A DNA stretch of 53,713 nucleotides from IMG/VR virus record IMGVR_UViG_3300036852_000233, positions 1-53,713 of that record; one strand, written 5' to 3'. Made by a program: the position numbers and the translations under genes. Below are positions 38,028 through 46,445 of this stretch, one piece after another (position 1 is the stretch's first letter; every line of letters begins with the position of its first letter). This DNA is from a virus. The notes below the pieces were generated by a model. The model was not told the origin of the DNA, ran no database searches, and was given only the letters and a program-made list of their open reading frames with translations.

Positions 38028-39782
38028 CTAGCTTGGCCCTCCTGCCGTGTCGGTCGCCGTGAGCGTCGCGGTCATCCCGCCCGTCGTGCTGAGCGCCGCA
38101 GCCGCCTCCGAGGTGGTCAGCGTTGCCGCCGCAGTCGCCACAGTCAGCGTGGCGGTCGCCTGATCCGCTGCGGTGAGAACACCGATCGTGAACGGGATCT
38201 GCGTGGCAGCCGTGAACGTGTCGACGCCGGCGGCCGTCTCAGTCAGCGTGACGAGCACGGCCGCGGCGAGGGTGTCTGCCGCTGCTGCCAGGTCGGCAAG
38301 GGAGACCTGGACTGTGACCGTGAAACTGTCGCTTGCGGTGCCCCCGTCGGCGAGAGTCTTGGGTTGACCGACTGCCACCGAGTCTGTGGCGGCTCCCACG
38401 TCGGCGAGGGGGATTGCCGCCGTGACCGCAAGGCTGTCGGCGGTAGTGCCCTGGTCGATCAGCGGCGTCTGGACGACGACGGCGAGGCTGTCGGTGGCGG
38501 ACCCGGAGTCGAACAGGGGGATCTGCTGGACACCCTGCGCGATGGAGATCGAGTCGGACCCGGTGCCCGAATCGTTGAGGGAGATCTGCGCTGCGACTGT
38601 GAGGGTATCGGCGGCGGCGCCGGCTTCCGCCAGCGGCACCGCGGCACTGACGGTCAGGGAGTCGGCAGCGGTGCCGGTGTCCGCTAGGGGTTTGGGGATC
38701 CCGACGTTGATCGAGTCGGCTGCGGATCCCGTGTCGGCCAGTGGGATCTGCGCGGCGACGGTGACCGAGTCCGACGCGGCGCCGACCTCGCCGAGCGGCA
38801 CGGCGGCAGTGACGGTGAGCGAGTCCGATCCGGTGCCGCTGTCGTTCAGCCCGACCGGGATCGAAACGGCGAGGCTGTCGGTTCCGGCGCCCACATCGGC
38901 CAGCGGGACCGCTGCGGCGACCGTGAGGCTGTCAGCTGCGGTGCCACTGTCCGATAGTGGTGCGGCGACGGTGACTGTGAAACTGTCGCTTGCGGCACCG
39001 GAGTCGTTGAGGGTGATCGCGGTCGCGCCGCCGCCGACCGGGCCGAGGTAGGCGCTGGTGGAGACGCCAATGTCGTCCAGGTAGTAGGTGACGTTGGCGA
39101 TGCCGGTGCCGGTCTGCCCGAACCGGACCCGGTCGATCGTCCCGCCCGTGTTCAGTGCAGTGTTGGTGATCGTCTCCAGCGGGGTGTTCGACTCGGGTGA
39201 GTCGAACAGCTTGCACTCCAACACCCCCGCAGCCGCATCGCCAGTGCAGAACGCCTCCACCCGGACCAGCTGATTGAGCGGGACCGAGTTGCCCATGGTC
39301 GCCACCGTCGACCCAGCCGAGTCGGTGGTGAGCAGCTTCCCCGTCGTGCTGATCTGCACCGACCCACGGACGTTCGAGACGTTGAGCCAACGGAACAGGC
39401 GGGTCTGCGTGCCCGGGTTGGCGGTCAGGTACAGGTAGGCGCGGAGCCACACCGTGCCGGTGGCGCCACCGAGCGCCGTGGACCACATGACGTAGGCTTC
39501 GCCGAGGGTCGCGCCGGTCTGGCACAGCATCCCCAGCGTGCCATGGCCGGGGTGGGCATTGGAGAAGTTCACCGCGCCGTCGCCGGCGCTTACGGTGACC
39601 TGGTCGAACTGGGTGTTCCCGACCCCTCCCGCATTGCTGGTCGAGATGGCGACACCGTTGGTGCCACCCTCAAAGTCGTTGGTGACGGTGACCGCAACAA
39701 GGCCTGCCGCAGGCTTGAGGATCCGTGACCCGCGGCGGATGATCCGGGCTGGGGGCTTGAGATATCCCCGGCGAGGTGGCAT
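38028..39782 (-). CDS. Repeat-rich structural protein with lectin-like domain, 584 aa
   Basis: Residues 30-250 resemble a concanavalin/LamG-like jelly-roll (WLRAYLYLTANPGTQTRLF, YYLDDIGVSTSAYLG). Residues about 255-530 are about 15 tandem repeats of 18-20 residues of the form PLADxGxAxDSLTVxAA. The end is a Thr/Ala-rich tail. Repeats of this sort make extended fibres or decoration arms. It lies among the head genes, so a capsid fibre is possible. Confidence 0.75.
   Translation of the reverse strand: MPPRRGYLKPPARIIRRGSRILKPAAGLVAVTVTNDFEGGTNGVAISTSNAGGVGNTQFDQVTVSAGDGAVNFSNAHPGHGTLGMLCQTGATLGEAYVMWSTALGGATGTVWLRAYLYLTANPGTQTRLFRWLNVSNVRGSVQISTTGKLLTTDSAGSTVATMGNSVPLNQLVRVEAFCTGDAAAGVLECKLFDSPESNTPLETITNTALNTGGTIDRVRFGQTGTGIANVTYYLDDIGVSTSAYLGPVGGGATAITLNDSGAASDSFTVTVAAPLSDSGTAADSLTVAAAVPLADVGAGTDSLAVSIPVGLNDSGTGSDSLTVTAAVPLGEVGAASDSVTVAAQIPLADTGSAADSINVGIPKPLADTGTAADSLTVSAAVPLAEAGAAADTLTVAAQISLNDSGTGSDSISIAQGVQQIPLFDSGSATDSLAVVVQTPLIDQGTTADSLAVTAAIPLADVGAATDSVAVGQPKTLADGGTASDSFTVTVQVSLADLAAAADTLAAAVLVTLTETAAGVDTFTAATQIPFTIGVLTAADQATATLTVATAAATLTTSEAAAALSTTGGMTATLTATDTAGGPS
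38250..39010. repeat. Tandem repeat array inside the 38028-39782 gene
   Basis: About 15 degenerate units of 54-60 bp encode PLADxGxAxDSLTV. Individual units differ by point changes but keep Asp-x-Gly and Asp-Ser. Coordinates are approximate. Confidence 0.75.
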
Positions 39783-39799
39783 GAGCTACCCCCCGAGGG

Positions 39800-40243
39800 T
39801 CACTGATCAAACGACCAATACACGTCGGCGCTCTGGCCGGTGCCGTTGATCGGCAGCAACGCGAACCCGTTGCCGGTGCCCGACGGGAGGAACAGGCCGC
39901 GCCCACCGAACGTCCAGATGATGCCCGACCCGATCGACGCGCCGATGGACGCGCGGCGGATCTCGCCGGCCACCAGGGTCGGCAGGACGGTGTGTGTATC
40001 GCGAGCGTCGGCTTTGGCGGTGAAGTTGGTGTCGTGCTCCTCGTACACGACTGTCTTGGCTGCGCCTTGGGTGCCAGTCGAGCTGACCCGTTGTAGGGTG
40101 CATTCGAACGCAAGGGCGCTGACATTGGTGATGCCGACCTCGACCAGCCATATCCCGCCAGTTCCCAGGGAGTACAGGCTGGCAAGGGGCAACGTTGCCG
40201 TTCCGGGACCGGTAGCACGGTAGGCGGATGCTGCACGGGCCAC
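39800..40243 (-). CDS. Head decoration-type protein, 147 aa
   Basis: GTG 40243 with AGGAGG upstream. Beta-rich with GTGGIWLVEVGITNVSALAFEC and AIGASIGSGI-like; a typical small virion protein of Gly/Thr-rich actinophage structural cassettes. No specific family. Confidence 0.6.
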   Translation of the reverse strand: MARAASAYRATGPGTATLPLASLYSLGTGGIWLVEVGITNVSALAFECTLQRVSSTGTQGAAKTVVYEEHDTNFTAKADARDTHTVLPTLVAGEIRRASIGASIGSGIIWTFGGRGLFLPSGTGNGFALLPINGTGQSADVYWSFDQ

Positions 40244-40246
40244 GAC

Positions 40247-40957
40247 TTAGCCTCCTGAAAGGATCGACGGGGCCTCGCGGCCTGGGTTCGTCGGCCGCCC
40301 CGCAATGGCCGGCTTGATCGCCCCGGAGATGACCGGGACCAGCGACAGGATCGTCTCGGTGAACGCGATCTGGGACTGGCCGGCCACCCCATTGGGGCCG
40401 TTCACCCAGAACTGGCAGTTCTGCCCTGAGGCCATCGACCCTGAGCCGCCCTGCCCCGATGCGTCGTCGATGAACAGCGACACCTTCAGCCGCTCCCCAT
40501 CCAGGATGGCCGTGTCGACCACGTTCGCGGCGGTGACCGTGCAGGTCTTGGTTGCCCCACCGGCCGTGTTGGTGAACTCAAGTGCCCCTTGGCTTGGGCC
40601 GGCCGGATCCACGATGGTGGCCAGCTCCAAGCCGTTGGCATCGCAGCGGTACACGCCGATGCAGGGAGCGCAGTTGGCGGTGGCGGAGGTACTTTGACGG
40701 CCCCACAGCGAGGCGACGATCTGCCCCGCGATCGTGACGGGCTGGAGCTGTTCGGAGTACCACGCGATCGCAGTCGTATCGGTACCAGCAGTCGTCGACG
40801 CAGTGATCTCCAGCGGGACGGTCGGACCGGCGACGGTGTTCTTGTTCCGCAACGTCGACGCGGCGCCTGCCGACCCGTTCAGCTTGTGACGGTTCGTCTC
40901 TGTACCCGAGGGGGTCACCCCGGACATGTCAGTGTTGGTGAGGTAGAGGTTACTCAT
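40247..40957 (-). CDS. Structural protein, 236 aa
   Basis: MSNLYLTNTDMSGVTPSG then a beta domain (QLQPVTIAGQIVASLWGRQS) with a few cysteines. Resembles decoration or fibre proteins in neighbouring genes. Function unknown. Confidence 0.62.
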   Translation of the reverse strand: MSNLYLTNTDMSGVTPSGTETNRHKLNGSAGAASTLRNKNTVAGPTVPLEITASTTAGTDTTAIAWYSEQLQPVTIAGQIVASLWGRQSTSATANCAPCIGVYRCDANGLELATIVDPAGPSQGALEFTNTAGGATKTCTVTAANVVDTAILDGERLKVSLFIDDASGQGGSGSMASGQNCQFWVNGPNGVAGQSQIAFTETILSLVPVISGAIKPAIAGRPTNPGREAPSILSGG

Positions 40958-40961
40958 CGGC

Positions 40962-41639
40962 TCATCCCGTCAGGACCTCACCGCCAGGATCCACCGGCAG
41001 CTCCCCGACGGCGCGGTAGACCAGCATCGTGCCCAGCGCCGTGGCTGCCGCACCCAACGTGGCGGTGCACTCGTACTGTCCGGCCGCCCCGGGATACAGC
41101 CGGGAGATCGCCACCGTCGCATCGCCATACGTGACGCTCGACTGCGACAGCTCCTCGCCCTCCACAAAGCCGTTGGTCTGCCCAGAGATTGTGGTCAGAC
41201 TAAACGCCCCATGTACCGCGAAACACGCAATGTCGCTGGCGCTCGTCTGTGGGGTCGTGCCGGTCGAGATGGACGTGACCCCGGTTGCGCCGTGGGTCTG
41301 CCACTGGTCCAGCGGCTCCGTGAAATCAACGCCATTGATCTCGTAGGCAAACCATAGAATGAGGCCCGTCTCGCCAATAGTTTGCACCGTCCATGACGAC
41401 TCATTAGCCGGCACGCCCTTGCGACGCCAGGCATAAAGATCCGAGCTGCCCAGACCAATCGGGACGATATCCTGCTCGAACCCGGCTGGAATCTGCAACT
41501 GACCAGCGAGTCCGTTCGCCCAGGCGATGATCAGGACCGTGCTGCCATCGGTCGTGCCCGAAGGCAGCGTCGCTGTACCGCTGGCCGCCTCGAACGATCC
41601 CTGGTTCTTCTGGAGGATGCTGGCCTCGGACAGCGCCAC
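40962..41639 (-). CDS. Structural protein, 225 aa
   Basis: Beta-sandwich-like protein (STVLIIAWANGLAGQLQIP, GLILWFAYEINGVDFTEP, GTMLVYRAVGELP). The pattern resembles virion Ig-like or jelly-roll proteins repeated in marine and actinobacterial phages. Function unknown. Confidence 0.62.
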   Translation of the reverse strand: MALSEASILQKNQGSFEAASGTATLPSGTTDGSTVLIIAWANGLAGQLQIPAGFEQDIVPIGLGSSDLYAWRRKGVPANESSWTVQTIGETGLILWFAYEINGVDFTEPLDQWQTHGATGVTSISTGTTPQTSASDIACFAVHGAFSLTTISGQTNGFVEGEELSQSSVTYGDATVAISRLYPGAAGQYECTATLGAAATALGTMLVYRAVGELPVDPGGEVLTG

Positions 41640-41651
41640 CTTGCCGTGCTC

Positions 41652-41891
41652 CTAGCTGCGGTTGGGGTAGTTGGCGATCGCCCACGCCTCGACCGCCTGC
41701 TCGTCGCACGCCACCCCGGACGGGTCGGCCATGTAGCTGCCGTCGGGGACGATCAGGTTCCCGTACCCGTCGTCCTTGTAGTAGGTGGCGCTGGCGAAGG
41801 TGCCGTTGCAGGAACCGATGATCTTCTCCGGATGCGTACCGGACTGGTCGGTGACGTCGACGATCCACTGCCACGCGGAACCCTTGGGCAT
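41652..41891 (-). CDS. Small structural protein, 79 aa
   Basis: MPKGSAWQWIVDVTDQSGTHPE, then ASATYYKDDGYGNLIVPDGSY. Two cysteines could form a disulfide. Short decoration-type protein. Confidence 0.6.
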   Translation of the reverse strand: MPKGSAWQWIVDVTDQSGTHPEKIIGSCNGTFASATYYKDDGYGNLIVPDGSYMADPSGVACDEQAVEAWAIANYPNRS

Positions 41892-41910
41892 ACGTGCTCC
41901 TTTGCCGCGA

Positions 41911-42333
41911 TCAGAACAGGCCAGACAGGGTCGTCGAGATGCCGTTGGTGGTGTCGGTCACGGTCACATCCCCGAACACGACCGTCATCGGCGGTGAGCA
42001 GGACGGCTGGAACGTCGCCACCAGGTCGAGCGAGAAGTACGCCTTGCCGTTTTGCACTGGCACCACGGCGCTGGCGGTCACCGATTCCTTGTTGGCGGCC
42101 TGTGGGAAGTTGTCGCCAGGGTTCAGACACGCCGCAGTCGCGGACGCTTCGACGGTGATCTGGGTCTCGTCGCCGAGTCCGGCTTCCTTCCCGCTGACGG
42201 TGAGGGTGTCACCGGTGCGGGTGGCGGTGAGCTGGTCGTCGACGAAGTGGGGCGAGCCAGCGTAGGCCGGCACCACGATTGCGGCCAGCAGCGCGGCAGC
42301 CAGAGCGAGAGTCGTGAGGATGCGGCGGGTCAT
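41911..42333 (-). CDS. Secreted protein with signal peptide, 140 aa
   Basis: ATG 42333. A Sec signal (MTRRILTTLALAAALLAAIV, cleavage after AYA) precedes an Ig-like beta domain (DQLTATRTGDTLTVSGKEAG; VTVTDTTNG) with two cysteines. Odd for a gene in the head operon: the product would be exported. It may coat the cell or bind the receptor, a moron-like function. Confidence 0.7.
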   Translation of the reverse strand: MTRRILTTLALAAALLAAIVVPAYAGSPHFVDDQLTATRTGDTLTVSGKEAGLGDETQITVEASATAACLNPGDNFPQAANKESVTASAVVPVQNGKAYFSLDLVATFQPSCSPPMTVVFGDVTVTDTTNGISTTLSGLF

Positions 42334-42344
42334 GCGGGTCCTCT

Positions 42345-42992
42345 CTATGTGAAGTCGAGGTTGAACGTGGCAGTCCAGGTCTGCCCGCTCACCTTCGTCG
42401 ACTGGTTGGACACGAGCCGGTTGAGCATCGCGCCGACGGTCGCGCCAGTTCCGGTAGTTGTCCCTTGGTCTATACATTCTTCCTGCCAGGCTATATTCGC
42501 GACACCGGTCGCGAACGTCGCGACGAACGACAGGCGCCGCACCGCCGTCCCAGCCGAGGTGGTTGGGGTGGCATCCAGCATCGCGAAATACCGGCCGGCA
42601 GCACCCTGCGCGGCGTTCAGGTCCGTCTGCCCGGATGCGGCCGCCAATGTGCCGGTGCCGACCCCGATCCTGGCGTTCGCGGACGCGTAGGTGGTGCCAC
42701 CACCACCGAAGGCGAGGGTGAGGATCCGGTCCCACCCGCCGGTGGTGACGAGGTTGGAGTACCCCTCGGTCACCAGGTACGGCTGGACGCCGAGCGTGCG
42801 GAAGTCGGCCGCTTTGGGCTGCTGGAACCCCGGCTTGCCGGCCGGCTCCCCGCCGAGCAAGCGGGACACCCAGCTTGACTGGTCCTGGTCCCACCGTTCC
42901 ACCAGCAGCAGCCCCTTGGCCCGACCGGCCTCGTGGAGTTGGGTGCGGACACCGACCCCGAAGGTGTCGGTCCCGAAGCCGACGTCGGTCAT
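42345..42992 (-). CDS. Head protein, 215 aa
   Basis: MTDVGFGTDTFGVGVRTQLH then a Gly/Thr-rich beta region. Probable capsid-associated protein by position between capsid-modifying enzymes and connectors. Function unknown. Confidence 0.62.
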   Translation of the reverse strand: MTDVGFGTDTFGVGVRTQLHEAGRAKGLLLVERWDQDQSSWVSRLLGGEPAGKPGFQQPKAADFRTLGVQPYLVTEGYSNLVTTGGWDRILTLAFGGGGTTYASANARIGVGTGTLAAASGQTDLNAAQGAAGRYFAMLDATPTTSAGTAVRRLSFVATFATGVANIAWQEECIDQGTTTGTGATVGAMLNRLVSNQSTKVSGQTWTATFNLDFT

Positions 42993-43306
42993 GGCTGGCC
43001 GGCCTTGGTGTCGATCTCCTGCTGGAGCCTGCTTGCCGACCAGCGACCATCCACCTTGACGCCGAGCCGCTCAGCCTGGCCCCGGAGACGCTCGAGCTCC
43101 GAGGCCGGCACCTCGGTCGGGCCTGACGCAGCCGCTGCCGCTGCTGGCGGCTCGTCGATCTCCACGACGACGGGACGGACATGCCCGGGTGGCAGATCGT
43201 CCAGGGCCGGGTCGTCCTGGTCGAACTGGGCACCGGGTTGGTAGACCACGGTCCCGTCCGGATCACTGACCGGCTGGGTCAGCTCCATCTTCACCTTGCG
43301 TGCCAC
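42989..43306 (-). CDS. Head protein, 105 aa
   Basis: GTG 43306 with GGAGG eight bases upstream, inside the end of the glycosyltransferase gene. ARKVKMELTQPVSDPDGTVV, an Ala-rich linker and a LERLRGQAERLGVKVDGRWS helix (SAP-like). Function unknown. Confidence 0.62.
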   Translation of the reverse strand: MARKVKMELTQPVSDPDGTVVYQPGAQFDQDDPALDDLPPGHVRPVVVEIDEPPAAAAAASGPTEVPASELERLRGQAERLGVKVDGRWSASRLQQEIDTKAGQP

Positions 43307-44303
43307 CAGTGGCCTCCTCGAAAAGACTCTCGTACGCGCGTTCCCACATCCTCCAGTGTTCCTGGATCGTCCACCCCGCCGCCTGCTCCTTCGCCGCCGC
43401 GCCCAGCTCCGCCCGCGCATCAGGGTCGTTGACGAGCTCGGTCAGCCGCGCCTCGAACTCCTCCGGCCCGTCGACGAGGTAGCCGGTCTTCCCGTCGATC
43501 ACATAGTCCGAATAGGGCAGGTGGTTGGCCGCGACGATCGGGATGCCGAGCGCGCCCATCTCCAACGCACGGATCGCGCTTTTGCTGCGGTTGAACGGCA
43601 CATCCGCCGACGGGGCGACCGCGATGTCGAAGTCGATCTGCTTGTAGTACTCGCCGACGTCGGCCTGCCACGGCGTCCACCGGCAGGTCCGCTGCACCAG
43701 CGGGGAGAAGTCGAACCCCATCCAGTGCATCTCCACAGCCGGATGCCGCTCGAGCACTGCGCGGAGCGGGTCGGCGACCGTCACCATGTCCACCAGATGA
43801 GAGGTGCCACCCGCCCACCCGACCGTCAGCTGGTCCCGCCGCGGCCGCTGCAGGTCCAGCAGCCCAGCCTTGATGCAGTTGGGAAGCACGACCACGTTCG
43901 GGTTGTAGGGGCGGACCTGCTCCGCCAGGTACGGCGTGGACGCGGTCACCAGGTCGACCAGCCGCAGACACCGCCGGATCGACGCGCGGGTCTGCTCGTC
44001 GTACAGGTGCGGCAATCCGCTGGGTTCGGCCTGGAGCATGTCGTCGTCGATCTCGTAGACCAGCTTCACCTTCCCGACGATCCGCTCCAGCTGCCGCGTG
44101 CCGGTCCGCCCTGCGGGGCGCTGCAGCGCCAGCACGTCGAGCTGGCCGACATCCTCGGGGGTGATCGGCGGCTGCGGACCGGGAGGTGCCATCCCGGCGA
44201 TGTGGTGGGAGTTGGCACCCAGATGCTTGAACGGGAGGAAGAACCGGTAGTAGCCGCTGCCGTCTGGGGCGTGCGCGATCCCGCCGATGACCAGGGTCCG
44301 CAT
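43263..44303 (-). CDS. Glycosyltransferase (GT-B, family 4-like), 346 aa
   Basis: ATG 44303. VVLPNCI, LTVGWAGGTSHLVDM and the C-terminal E-x7-E region (RALEMGALGIPIVAAN) are the GT-B donor-binding signature. It sits between the capsid and structural genes and would attach sugars to a virion protein or cell surface. It overlaps the methyltransferase stop and the head-protein start. Confidence 0.85.
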   Translation of the reverse strand: MRTLVIGGIAHAPDGSGYYRFFLPFKHLGANSHHIAGMAPPGPQPPITPEDVGQLDVLALQRPAGRTGTRQLERIVGKVKLVYEIDDDMLQAEPSGLPHLYDEQTRASIRRCLRLVDLVTASTPYLAEQVRPYNPNVVVLPNCIKAGLLDLQRPRRDQLTVGWAGGTSHLVDMVTVADPLRAVLERHPAVEMHWMGFDFSPLVQRTCRWTPWQADVGEYYKQIDFDIAVAPSADVPFNRSKSAIRALEMGALGIPIVAANHLPYSDYVIDGKTGYLVDGPEEFEARLTELVNDPDARAELGAAAKEQAAGWTIQEHWRMWERAYESLFEEATGGTQGEDGADPAGQ

Positions 44304-44878
44304 CAGGCCGGCACCTCCGCGGGCTGGTAGCACAGCGCGCCGATGCCACCCCACGTCGGCGGGTCGGTGATGAACTCCTCCGTCTCCGCGCCTTCGCGGA
44401 CCTGCAGCCAGAACCGGCCTACCTGCACCTCCGGCATCCTCGGGTGGTTGCAGATGTCGTGCAGGGCGATCACCCCACCCGGACGGACCAGCGGGGAGTA
44501 CAGCTCGAAATCGCGTTTCACCCCGTTGTAGGTGTGGTCCGCGTCGATGAACAGGAAGTCCACCTCATCGCCGTCCAGCAGTTTCACAAGCTGGTCGTAG
44601 GTCGCCTGCTCGTGGGAGTTGCCGATGACCACCTCGGCGCCATGGCGCTGCAGCGGCTTCCCGGAATGGAACCCCGCACGGGGCAGCTCCACCCCCAGCA
44701 GCCGCTGCGGTTCCAGCTGCCGCCACGCCCACAGGGTGCCGCCGGCATCACAGCCGACCTCCACGATCACCTTCGGTTCCAGCTCCAGCAGGACAGCGAG
44801 CAGCCCGGCGAGCTCCGCCTCCTTCTGGAGGGCGTTGTGCTGCTGGATGGCGGCCCGGGCAACAGTCAGTGGATGCAA
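44303..44878 (-). CDS. SAM-dependent methyltransferase, 191 aa
   Basis: TTG 44878 with GGGAGG five bases upstream. VIVEVGCDAGGTLWAW is the SAM-binding motif, DEVDFLFIDADHTYNGVKRD and GGVIALHDI the following strands of the Methyltransf_24/cephalosporin-hydroxylase-like group. Coupled to the glycosyltransferase, so it may methylate the added sugar. Confidence 0.82.
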   Translation of the reverse strand: MHPLTVARAAIQQHNALQKEAELAGLLAVLLELEPKVIVEVGCDAGGTLWAWRQLEPQRLLGVELPRAGFHSGKPLQRHGAEVVIGNSHEQATYDQLVKLLDGDEVDFLFIDADHTYNGVKRDFELYSPLVRPGGVIALHDICNHPRMPEVQVGRFWLQVREGAETEEFITDPPTWGGIGALCYQPAEVPA

Positions 44879-44896
44879 GTTGGCCTCCCATGTAGT

Positions 44897-44930
44897 CGGG
44901 CCGGCTGGACATGGGATGCCAGCCGGCCCG
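44897..44930 (-). terminator. Hairpin downstream of the major capsid gene
   Basis: CGGGCCGGCTGG (44897-44908) pairs perfectly with CCAGCCGGCCCG (44919-44930) around a 10-base loop. It follows the capsid stop by about 20 bases and probably limits readthrough into the modification genes. Confidence 0.7.
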
Positions 44931-44951
44931 ACGGCCGTTGTTGGGATGGGG

Positions 44952-46445
44952 TCAGGAGATTGTCAGGTATCGGAATGCTGCGGTAGTCGAGATGGTTGTC
45001 CCGGTCCTCCAGAACATGTACCATCCTGCCTGACCTGTCGGTATTGAGCCGGCTGTCCCTTTCACCATGGGTTCGTACAGCATCGAGACACCGACGCGGT
45101 CCGCGATGATGAACTGCTGCCAGTCGCCGAACAGGAGCGTCATCGAGCCAGTGCCGGTGGCGCCGGAGGCGCCGGTCATGGTGGCGTTCATGTCGCTGGC
45201 TTCGTAGATGCCCTTGCCGAGCAACTGCTCCGGCGTGTCCGACCCGAAGTTCGCCCAGAACGCGGAACCGCCGTACTGGTCAAGCGCGCGGACCTTGTTG
45301 ATGGCGACGATGTTGGCGATCCACCCGACGTTCGCGCTGTTGCGGAAGCGGGGTGGAAGGGCGGCCTGGAGGTTGTAGACGTCGGGGATGGCGGCGGTGC
45401 CGTTGAAAGCGGTGCCGGTCGCGCTGGGGGCGACCCGGGAGCCGGTGCCGAGCGCGGCGGCGATGCCGAGGGGGACGGCGGTGCCTGAGCCGGTGGTGAA
45501 CGAGCCGGACTCGAGCCGGTCCCGGGCGTCGGCAAGCAGGCCAGGAAGCTGGGTCCCGAAGTCCGTGTCGTCCAGGGCCTCATACGACCCAAACACCCAC
45601 GCAACGCCCTTAACAGGCGTCACCTGGATCTGGCCGAGGGTCGGGGACGCGTCGGCGGCGCCCGTTCCCTCAGCGACCCACGCGGCGGTCACGCCAGCGG
45701 AGTTGACGCCCTGCCACGCGTTGCTGGTGGTCGTGACGCCTCGGGAGATCCGCCGGAACGGGTTCGCCGACGCGTTGTTGGTGAGCACGATCGTGGGGTC
45801 GAGCACGTACGGAAGGAGGTATCCGCCCGAAGCCGCCGTCAGGTTCATCGCGCGGAAGCGCTGCTCGCCGTCCTCGGGGCTCTCAAGGTAGGCGCGGAAC
45901 GCCTCCCGGTACTCCGGGGAGCCGGTGAGCAGGACGTGCCGCGCGATCCCCTGGCTGGTCTTCGCGCGGCGGGTCGCGGTCTCGGCGAAATCCTGGGGCA
46001 GCTCGTAGCGCTTGGCGTCGGTCTCGATCACGGTCTCCGCGCGGGAGCGGAGCTCCTCCGAGGACACCAGCCGCGACCGGACGCGGTCCATGTCTTCGAA
46101 CGGGTCGCGGTTGGACCTGGTGGTCTGCGCGGGGGCCTGCCGGGTCCGGGGGGCGCCGTCCTCGGTGTTGGCGGGATCCTGGCGGGCGCGCATGACCCGG
46201 TCGATATCGGCCATCCGGCGGCGCAGCGGCCCGGCACGCTCCTCGAGGGCGTCGTACTCCTGGATGAGGGTGCCCTGCCAGTTGACGTCGTCGTCGGTCG
46301 GCTCCGGGAGCGCGTCGATCGTGGACAGCTCCGCGCGGATGGCGTGCTGCCGCCCGTCGATCTCCTGCAGGGTCCGGTACATGTTCTGCCCCTGCGCCGG
46401 CTGGGGCTGCCGCTCCTGCGGCTGGGTGGTGGTGTCCTCAGGCAC
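44952..46445 (-). CDS. HK97-fold major capsid protein, 497 aa
   Basis: N-terminal coiled-coil scaffold (delta) domain up to about residue 200. The fold then begins AASGGYLLPYVLDPTIVL and RRISRGVTTTSNAW. Later blocks include PVKGVAWVFGSYEAL, ARDRLESGSFTTGSGTAVPLG and LLFGDWQQFIIADRVGVSM, all typical of HK97 capsids. The N-terminus is expected to be removed by the protease encoded upstream. Confidence 0.93.
   Translation of the reverse strand: MPEDTTTQPQERQPQPAQGQNMYRTLQEIDGRQHAIRAELSTIDALPEPTDDDVNWQGTLIQEYDALEERAGPLRRRMADIDRVMRARQDPANTEDGAPRTRQAPAQTTRSNRDPFEDMDRVRSRLVSSEELRSRAETVIETDAKRYELPQDFAETATRRAKTSQGIARHVLLTGSPEYREAFRAYLESPEDGEQRFRAMNLTAASGGYLLPYVLDPTIVLTNNASANPFRRISRGVTTTSNAWQGVNSAGVTAAWVAEGTGAADASPTLGQIQVTPVKGVAWVFGSYEALDDTDFGTQLPGLLADARDRLESGSFTTGSGTAVPLGIAAALGTGSRVAPSATGTAFNGTAAIPDVYNLQAALPPRFRNSANVGWIANIVAINKVRALDQYGGSAFWANFGSDTPEQLLGKGIYEASDMNATMTGASGATGTGSMTLLFGDWQQFIIADRVGVSMLYEPMVKGTAGSIPTGQAGWYMFWRTGTTISTTAAFRYLTIS

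Noticed and set aside
38028-39010. CRISPR array suspected from regular 57-bp periodicity
   Set aside because: The period is a multiple of three, the units keep one reading frame and vary by silent and conservative changes, so it is a protein repeat.
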